A stretch of 5,508 bases of DNA, taken from an uncultured Cocleimonas sp. GTDB lineage: Bacteria > Pseudomonadota > Gammaproteobacteria > Thiotrichales > Thiotrichaceae. This document shows, piece by piece, positions 1 to 4,517 of the stretch. Positions within the stretch are counted from its first letter, which is position 1, and the number at the start of each line of letters is the position of its first letter. The DNA is taken from positions 1 to 5,508 of the forward strand of contig CALJIH010000046.1 in the NCBI GenBank assembly GCA_937974135.1, in the 5' to 3' direction. The notes beneath the pieces were generated by a model. It was not told the origin of the DNA and ran no database searches. It saw only the letters and a list, made by a program, of their open reading frames with translations. A program made the position numbers and the translations under genes.

Positions 1-911
1 TCCAAAGGAGCACCTTTCTCGCGGTGATAAACTTCTGCGGTTTGTATGACTTTTAAAGGGTGTAATAACTTTAGGTTTAAGGCAGAAGAAATTAAGGAAT
101 GATTCAAAAACGGCTCGTCAGTCCACATCGCATCTTGATAATCACCAAAATTCTCTAAGCATTCATCAAAGAAGGGTTGTAAGGCTTGCTCAGCTTGCTC
201 TGGGGTTACTGGCCAATAAAGAGTGTTGAGCTTTCCTGGATGATCTGAGTACTCTGTATTCACCATGTCGATCACATCTTGTGTAATTTCATCTATCTCC
301 CAACTTATCGGTTGAGGAATATCTTGCGGTCCTTCTTTTTTATAAGATTTACGATTCGATTGATCGTAATTCCATTTGCCACCTAGAGGTGTTTTCTCAT
401 CTTCCATGAGTACATTATATTTTTTGCGTAATTCCCGATACCAATATTCCAAACGAAGTTGCTTTTTATCACCGGCCCAAGTTTTGAATGCTTTGGGCGT
501 AGACAAAAAGTGTTGATCATTTAATTGCTTATAGGGCACTTTGAGTCGCTTGCAAGTATCCACTAGAGATTTTGAAACACGATAATCGCCAGGCCTGACA
601 CACCAGACTTCTTCGGGTTTTTCTAATGTAATGGTGTCGACTAAAGCTTCGCTGAGACTGTCAAATTTATGATCATTTAATGCTAAATATTTTAGAGGAT
701 AGCCCTTAACTTTTAGTTCTTCAGCAAAATGACGCATGGCGGATAAAAACAGGGCGATACGTTGTTTGTGCGACCAGACATGAGTGGCTTCTTGTTTAAC
801 TTCTGCCATCCAAAAACAGTCATTTTCAAGATCGATGTCACCATCAATACCATCAAATAGTAATGACTCTCGGTCTAACTGATCGCCTAGAATAATATAC
901 AGTCTTCGCAT
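1..911 (-). CDS. Prokaryotic cryptochrome/(6-4) photolyase, FeS-BCP/CryPro (DPRP) type, 3' end outside window
   Basis: The 303 N-terminal residues are visible; the rest lies beyond the left edge. The protein opens with RRLYIILGDQL and carries MAEV (35-38), a KQRIALFLSAMRHFA stretch (49-63), RLEYWYRELRKKY (153-165), GGKWNYD (177-183) and MWTDEPFLNHS (262-272). These typify the deoxyribodipyrimidine photolyase-related family (PF04244) that includes Agrobacterium PhrB and Rhodobacter CryB. Known members are about 500 residues long, bind FAD and a ribityllumazine antenna, hold a 4Fe-4S cluster in the C-terminal half, and characterised ones repair (6-4) photoproducts. The cluster cysteines would lie outside this window, so the Fe-S assignment comes from family membership. 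The start ATG (911-909) overlaps the upstream DUF2256 stop by one base (TGATG) and no clear Shine-Dalgarno is seen, so translational coupling is likely. It is the last visible gene of a three-gene minus-strand operon. Family assignment is very secure; substrate specificity is inferred. Confidence 0.93.
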   Translation of the reverse strand, partial: MRRLYIILGDQLDRESLLFDGIDGDIDLENDCFWMAEVKQEATHVWSHKQRIALFLSAMRHFAEELKVKGYPLKYLALNDHKFDSLSEALVDTITLEKPEEVWCVRPGDYRVSKSLVDTCKRLKVPYKQLNDQHFLSTPKAFKTWAGDKKQLRLEYWYRELRKKYNVLMEDEKTPLGGKWNYDQSNRKSYKKEGPQDIPQPISWEIDEITQDVIDMVNTEYSDHPGKLNTLYWPVTPEQAEQALQPFFDECLENFGDYQDAMWTDEPFLNHSLISSALNLKLLHPLKVIQTAEVYHREKGAPL

Positions 912-1084
912 CAATGATTGTCCGATGGCTTGTTAGTTGATCTGTCTTTGGGCTTATTCCGACGGCAACGCTCAGAACAATACTTCACTTCATCCCAACA
1001 GGATTCCCATTTTTTACGCCAAGCAAATGGCCTGTTACAGACGATACATTCTTTGCTTTCTAGTTTTGTTTTCTTATGAACCAT
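911..1084 (-). CDS. DUF2256 family small zinc-knuckle-like protein
   Basis: This is a 57-residue basic protein with the pattern C13-x2-C16 and C36-x3-C40, plus an extra C29. It contains the motif RPFAWRKKW (18-26) and the segment KYCSERCRR (34-42), which are hallmarks of DUF2256. The four conserved cysteines could bind one zinc ion, and the lysine/arginine surroundings suggest nucleic-acid contact; both are inferences, and the family has no settled function that I know of. I chose the ATG at 1084 because family members start MxHKK; the frame could extend to a TTG at 1111, but the extra nine residues (hydrophobic, tyrosine-rich) do not resemble the family. It begins 23 bases after the upstream photolyase stop, and its TGA overlaps the downstream photolyase ATG by one base. 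Its place between two photolyase genes suggests an accessory role in photorepair or cofactor assembly. No convincing Shine-Dalgarno precedes it. Confidence 0.88.
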   Translation of the reverse strand: MVHKKTKLESKECIVCNRPFAWRKKWESCWDEVKYCSERCRRNKPKDRSTNKPSDNH

Positions 1085-1107
1085 GACTATATAGTAATAA
1101 ATAAAAC

Positions 1108-2691
1108 TCAAAATAATGAAAGTTGGCTTTCATCTACCTTAGACTTCAATGTTTTCTTTGCAGTTTTTGTTTTTTTGATATGTCGTGTGCTGCGTTTTCG
1201 TCTACTTCCATGTTTATTGTGTAACGCTTTTGCTTGTTCCCAAAAGTCAGGATGAAGTTTTTTAAAATCGGTAAATCGAGCACGCGCTTCTCTTAAAGCA
1301 ACAACGTGATCTACAATCGGTTCGGGGTAATCTTCACCAATGACGCAGCCTTTTTCTTGTTGCATGTGTAACGGCATAGTCCATGGTTCGTGGATGAAAT
1401 TATCGAAATATTTTGATAATTCTGGCACCCAACGTTTAATAAAAATGCCTTTTGGATCTTGATCTTGGGACTGCTTTACGGGGTTATAGATACGCATGGT
1501 GTTAATCCCAGTTGTACCTGATTGCATCTGTATTTGGCTATAGTGAATACCTGGTTCGTAATCGGTGAAACATTGCGCTAAATGCCAGGCAGGTTTAGTC
1601 CAATGTAACCAGAGTTGATAGGATGAAAATGACACAAGCATGGCGCGCATTCTAAAATTTAACCAGCCAGTATGACGTAAACATCGCATGCAAGCGTCAA
1701 TAAACGGATATCCCGTATTTCCTGTTTTCCAGGCTTCGAAATATTCTTCGTTAAACTCATCTTCGCGCAAGCCATTAAAAATTTGCAACATATTGTGCGT
1801 TTCAAATAGCGCTTCTGTTTCGAGTTTTTGTATGAAGTGGCAATGCCAATGCAAACGACTGTCAAAAGAGCGCAAGGATCTTTTCCAAGTACTGTTTAAT
1901 TCTGGTTTTTTTAGATGTTTACGCAGTTTTTGCACCACTTCGCGCAATGAAATCGTACCAAATGTAATATGTGGACTAATCCGAGAACAACCCGTAAACG
2001 CAGTCAGTGGTGATGATAGTTGATATGAATAACTACGACCGCGCTCTTCAATAAAACTGTTAAAACAGTGCAAGGCTTGACTTCTTCCGCCCTGTTGAAT
2101 GTAGTCGTACTCATCGTTCTCTAATAATGGTAAATCTAATTCAGGTAAGGCAAAAGAATGTATTTTTGTAGCTAATGGAGAAAGTGATTTGGGTGCGATT
2201 GATTTATTACGGGCCATAAACGCTTCCCAATATTGTGACCATGAATCACGATAAGTGAAGCGCCTGAACACCCCATAGGCTTCTGATTCATGCCATTTAA
2301 TGTTATTTTTTATACACCAGATCGCAATATCTTTATCGCGTTGGTAGGTCCATAAGTTACCGCTTTCTTGGTGAGAATAGAGTGCTTTTATATCAAATTG
2401 ATCAGCCAGTTTTTCAAAGACACTGATAGCATCGTTATGTTCAACGATTAGAGATTGTCCTAGATTTGAAAGCGCTTGGTTTAACTCAATGAGTGATTGT
2501 GAAATAAAACGCCAATGTCGAGCTGAACTATCAGGTAATAGCCAATAATCAGGTTCTACGATATATAATGGATAAACTTTTATGCCTTGTTTTTGTAAGT
2601 CTGCGGCTAATGTTAATGGCTCGTGATCATGAATACGAAGATCACGTTTAAACCACACGATAGATATTGATTCTTTTATCTCCTGACTCAT
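1108..2691 (-). CDS. FAD-binding cryptochrome/photolyase family protein with C-terminal sliding-clamp motif
   Basis: This complete 527-residue protein of the classical photolyase/cryptochrome superfamily probably acts as a light-driven DNA repair enzyme or blue-light receptor in the cytoplasm. The N-terminal antenna (DNA_photolyase) domain spans about 8-170, starting IVWFKRDLRIHDHEPL. The FAD-binding domain spans about 205-490 and includes GRSYSYQLSSPLTAFTGCSRISPHI (217-241, written in part), RLHWHCHF (279-286), KTGNTGYPFIDACMRCL (322-338), GWLNFRMR (342-349), a divergent flavin loop (377-395), RIYNP (400-404) and WVPEL (421-425). It is not DASH-type or FeS-type. By eye against E. coli PhrB recalled from memory, W359 and W277 have equivalents (W364, W282), but W306 and W382 are replaced by D311 and I387, and N378 by H383, so its electron-transfer route is probably different. 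A lysine/arginine-rich tail (about 494-518) leads to QLSLF at the extreme C-terminus. It is the first gene of the minus-strand operon. The start ATG has only a weak GACAAG-type leader. Family is certain; substrate unknown. Confidence 0.94.
   Translation of the reverse strand: MSQEIKESISIVWFKRDLRIHDHEPLTLAADLQKQGIKVYPLYIVEPDYWLLPDSSARHWRFISQSLIELNQALSNLGQSLIVEHNDAISVFEKLADQFDIKALYSHQESGNLWTYQRDKDIAIWCIKNNIKWHESEAYGVFRRFTYRDSWSQYWEAFMARNKSIAPKSLSPLATKIHSFALPELDLPLLENDEYDYIQQGGRSQALHCFNSFIEERGRSYSYQLSSPLTAFTGCSRISPHITFGTISLREVVQKLRKHLKKPELNSTWKRSLRSFDSRLHWHCHFIQKLETEALFETHNMLQIFNGLREDEFNEEYFEAWKTGNTGYPFIDACMRCLRHTGWLNFRMRAMLVSFSSYQLWLHWTKPAWHLAQCFTDYEPGIHYSQIQMQSGTTGINTMRIYNPVKQSQDQDPKGIFIKRWVPELSKYFDNFIHEPWTMPLHMQQEKGCVIGEDYPEPIVDHVVALREARARFTDFKKLHPDFWEQAKALHNKHGSRRKRSTRHIKKTKTAKKTLKSKVDESQLSLF
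1116..1133 (-). repeat. Perfect 7-bp inverted repeat (4-base loop) at the end of the photolyase gene
   Basis: ATGAAAG and CTTTCAT form a perfect 7-bp stem around a 4-base loop. Read on the minus strand, the hairpin is followed by TATTTT and the photolyase stop codon. It could act as a weak, leaky terminator or attenuator, or as an mRNA stem before the DUF2256 gene. The stem is AT-rich and overlaps the last codons of the coding sequence, so it may be chance or a codon constraint. Confidence 0.35.
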
Positions 2692-2692
2692 C

Positions 2693-2722
2693 TTGTCATT
2701 ATAACTAAGTTAAGGATATATA
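2693..2722 (+). promoter_or_regulatory. Candidate sigma-70 type promoter for the plus-strand operon
   Basis: TTGTCA (2693-2698, five of six matches to the -35 consensus) is followed after 18 bases by TATATA (2717-2722, four of six matches to the -10 consensus). Transcription would start near 2729, leaving a leader of roughly 34 bases before the TIGR03643 gene. The -35 box overlaps by one base the TATAAT of the opposite strand, so the two divergent operons may compete for polymerase. The whole intergenic region is only 71 bp; I see no convincing light-responsive operator or alternative sigma site in it. Confidence 0.4.
2698..2703 (-). promoter_or_regulatory. Candidate -10 box (TATAAT) for the minus-strand photolyase operon
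   Basis: A perfect TATAAT reads on the minus strand six bases before the photolyase ATG. If used, transcription would start at or next to the start codon, giving a leaderless or near-leaderless message, which would fit the poor Shine-Dalgarno. No good -35 is seen at the proper spacing, and in such AT-rich sequence a chance match is quite possible. Confidence 0.25.
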
Positions 2723-2762
2723 ACGTTTTACCCTTTTTTAACTATTGGTTTTTTAGTCAATT

Positions 2763-3035
2763 ATGAAAGCTCCATTCTCTAAAACAAAAGAGTTAGCAGA
2801 AGCTGACATTAGTCGCATCATAGAAATGGCCTGGGAGGATCGAACTCCTTTTGAAGCAATTAGTGCAGAATTTAAATTATCTGAACCGCAAGTGATTGCT
2901 GTGATGCGTAAGCATATGAAAGCATCCAGTTTTAAAATGTGGCGAAAACGAGTGAGTGGCCGCAAAACAAAACATTTATCGCAACGTAGTTTTAAAGTTG
3001 GAAGACATGTTTGTCCCACGCAACGACTGCGTTAG
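2763..3035 (+). CDS. TIGR03643/DUF2805 family small protein, possible helix-turn-helix
   Basis: This is a complete 90-residue protein. The core EMAWEDRTPFEAI (21-33), followed by LSEPQVIAVMRKHMK (39-53) and SSFKMWRKRVSGRKTKH (55-71), matches the TIGR03643/DUF2805 family pattern. Residues 17-53 read like two or three helices with a helix-turn-helix flavour (a loose 'FxAIxxxFxLSxxxVIxxMR' pattern), and 58-90 is strongly basic. This suggests DNA or RNA binding, but the family has no established function that I know of. The start ATG has no recognisable Shine-Dalgarno; the upstream stretch is T-rich. It is the first gene of the plus-strand operon, 28 bases before the flavin reductase-SDR gene and divergent from the photolyase operon. 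It could be a regulator of the island or a repair accessory; both are inference. Family call is strong. Confidence 0.88.
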   Translation: MKAPFSKTKELAEADISRIIEMAWEDRTPFEAISAEFKLSEPQVIAVMRKHMKASSFKMWRKRVSGRKTKHLSQRSFKVGRHVCPTQRLR

Positions 3036-3063
3036 ACTGAGTTTTTAAGTACATTCAATCATA

Positions 3064-4473
3064 ATGAAATTATTCAAAGACGATATAGCGTCATTAGACG
3101 ATAGAAAACGTGTGTTGTTTATCAACTCACTGTCTGGTTTTAAAAGCGCTAATTTAGTCGGCACTGCTGATAAAGATGGCAATACCAATCTAGCCATTGT
3201 GTCATCAGTAACGCATATTGGGGCTAACCCACCTTTGTTATCCATGGTGATGCGACCGCATACGGTGCCACGTGGATCACTCGAAAATATCTTGCAAACC
3301 GGTGTGTATACACTAAACCAAGTGAATACTGATATTTACAAACAAGCCCATCAAACCTCGGCACGTTATCCTGAGGATGTCTCTGAATTTGATGCAGTGG
3401 GTTTAAACGAGCAATGGCATGAAGATTTTGCTGCTCCGTTTGTTAGAGAAAGTGTGATCAAAATAGGTATGAAGTTTAGAGAGCAACATACCCTTGCTAT
3501 CAATGGCACTGAGTTTATTATTGGTGAAATTGTCAGTATCGAAATGCCTGATGATTTGGTCGGTAATGACGGTTTTGTCTCGTTAGAAAAAGCAGGCACA
3601 GTTGCTGTCAGTAGTCTCGATACCTATCACAGTACGCAAACACTTGGCAGTTTGAGTTATGCAAAACCCGAGTTAGACGCTACATTTTTACCAAGAAATC
3701 ACAGTAGTCAAAGATCGATAGTTACAGCTAGAGAAACCAATAATGTTTCACCTCAATGCGTATTAGTCGTCGCCGCCAGCGGGGGCATTGGGCATGCATT
3801 TTGTGAACAGTTGCTCAAACAATATCCAGAAATAACTCTGATTCGTATGGCGCGTGATTTACAATCTTTGGCATCTCTGAATGGAAAAACGATAGATATT
3901 GAGATTGATTTATCCAATGATGACAGCATTCAACAAGCAATAGCAGATATTCCAGAAGCATTGACTATTGACTGGGCATTCATAGCCTCAGGTTGGCTTC
4001 ATGATGAGCATACGCAACCAGAAAAAACACATCGCAGTTTGAACCGTGAACACCTGCTGCATGCCTATAACATCAATGCGATTGGGCCAACGCTATTAGT
4101 GAGTAAATTACTTGATTCCATTGATAAAAAACAAACAATGAAAATAGGAATATTGTCGGCGCGCGTTGGAAGTGTCAGTGATAACAGGCTTGGTGGTTGG
4201 CATTCTTATCGTGCGAGTAAATCGGCATTACACATGTTGATAAAGAACATCTCGATTGAATCTAAAAACACACGTAGACCCATCACTATCGTGGGTTTAC
4301 AACCGGGTACCACTAACACGGCCTTATCCGCACCTTTTCAAAAAGGATTAACAGAAGCACAACTGCAAACACCCGAGTTCACCGCGTCGCATTTGATACA
4401 AGTCATGCAAGTCCTCGAAGTCGAAGATTCAGGTAAGTTGTTTGATTTTGAGGGATTAACGTTTGAACCCTAA
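3064..4473 (+). CDS. Flavin reductase-like domain fused to short-chain dehydrogenase/reductase (SDR)
   Basis: This 469-residue, two-domain oxidoreductase is probably cytoplasmic. Residues about 15-200 form a flavin-reductase-like FMN-binding split barrel (Flavin_Reduct): FKSANLVGTAD (26-36), an ANPPLLSMVMRP segment (54-65), the TSARYP motif (98-103), and EKAGTVAVSSLDTYH (175-189), ending in LSYAKPEL. A polar linker (about 205-230) leads to a Rossmann SDR domain (about 231-469). The SDR has the glycine motif AASGGIG (237-243), acidic DL (282-283), the NINAIG segment (336-341), catalytic S365, Y382 and K386 (YxxxK), and LQPGTTNT (412-419). The first domain would reduce or carry flavin using NAD(P)H; the SDR would reduce or oxidise an unknown carbonyl or alcohol. 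Placed between TIGR03643 and Cry-DASH genes, it may supply reduced flavin or another redox substrate to the photolyases (inference). No in-frame ATG, GTG or TTG was noticed near the SDR start, so one fused product is expected. No strong Shine-Dalgarno was found. Substrates are unknown. Confidence 0.9.
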   Translation: MKLFKDDIASLDDRKRVLFINSLSGFKSANLVGTADKDGNTNLAIVSSVTHIGANPPLLSMVMRPHTVPRGSLENILQTGVYTLNQVNTDIYKQAHQTSARYPEDVSEFDAVGLNEQWHEDFAAPFVRESVIKIGMKFREQHTLAINGTEFIIGEIVSIEMPDDLVGNDGFVSLEKAGTVAVSSLDTYHSTQTLGSLSYAKPELDATFLPRNHSSQRSIVTARETNNVSPQCVLVVAASGGIGHAFCEQLLKQYPEITLIRMARDLQSLASLNGKTIDIEIDLSNDDSIQQAIADIPEALTIDWAFIASGWLHDEHTQPEKTHRSLNREHLLHAYNINAIGPTLLVSKLLDSIDKKQTMKIGILSARVGSVSDNRLGGWHSYRASKSALHMLIKNISIESKNTRRPITIVGLQPGTTNTALSAPFQKGLTEAQLQTPEFTASHLIQVMQVLEVEDSGKLFDFEGLTFEP

Positions 4474-4485
4474 TTATATCGAAAG

Positions 4486-4516
4486 AAAGTGGGTTAAAAG
4501 GACACCCCCCCACTTT
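4486..4516 (+). promoter_or_regulatory. Intergenic hairpin holding the ribosome binding site, with C7 tract
   Basis: AAAGTGGG (4486-4493) and CCCACTTT (4509-4516) form a perfect 8-bp stem with a 15-base loop. The loop holds the only Shine-Dalgarno-like sequence before the Cry-DASH gene, AAAAGGA (4496-4502). The 3' arm overlaps a run of seven C (4505-4511) and ends in TTTT (4514-4517) directly before the ATG at 4518. It starts 12 bases after the upstream stop codon. It may be a weak intrinsic terminator or attenuator, or a translation-control stem between two operon genes. The structure is clear in sequence; the function is inferred. Confidence 0.45.
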
Positions 4517-4517
4517 T

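Noticed and set aside
1085..1111. Longer DUF2256 start at the TTG at 1111, overlapping the photolyase stop
   Set aside because: The extra nine residues do not resemble the family N-terminus, the start codon is rare, and no Shine-Dalgarno supports it; the ATG at 1084 gives the expected MxHKK start.
1688..2023. Plus-strand 111-codon open frame opposite the photolyase
   Set aside because: It is antisense to the well-conserved FAD-binding domain, shows no recognisable domain, and its composition is as expected from the complement of a real gene.
2755..2760. TTGACT on the minus strand as a -35 box for the photolyase operon
   Set aside because: No acceptable -10 lies 16-18 bases downstream; the nearest AT-rich boxes are too far away.
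2753..3019. Minus-strand 88-codon open frame opposite the TIGR03643 gene
   Set aside because: The opposite strand encodes a clear family protein; the antisense product resembles nothing known and has no ribosome binding site or promoter.
3045..3599. Two minus-strand open frames (3045-3245, 3366-3599) opposite the flavin reductase domain
   Set aside because: Both are short shadows of a conserved coding sequence and show no family motifs.
3726..3780. A separate start for the SDR part of the fusion gene
   Set aside because: The ATG in this stretch (aataATGttt) is out of frame with the SDR and I noticed no in-frame ATG, GTG or TTG close to the Rossmann start, so a single fused product is the simpler reading.
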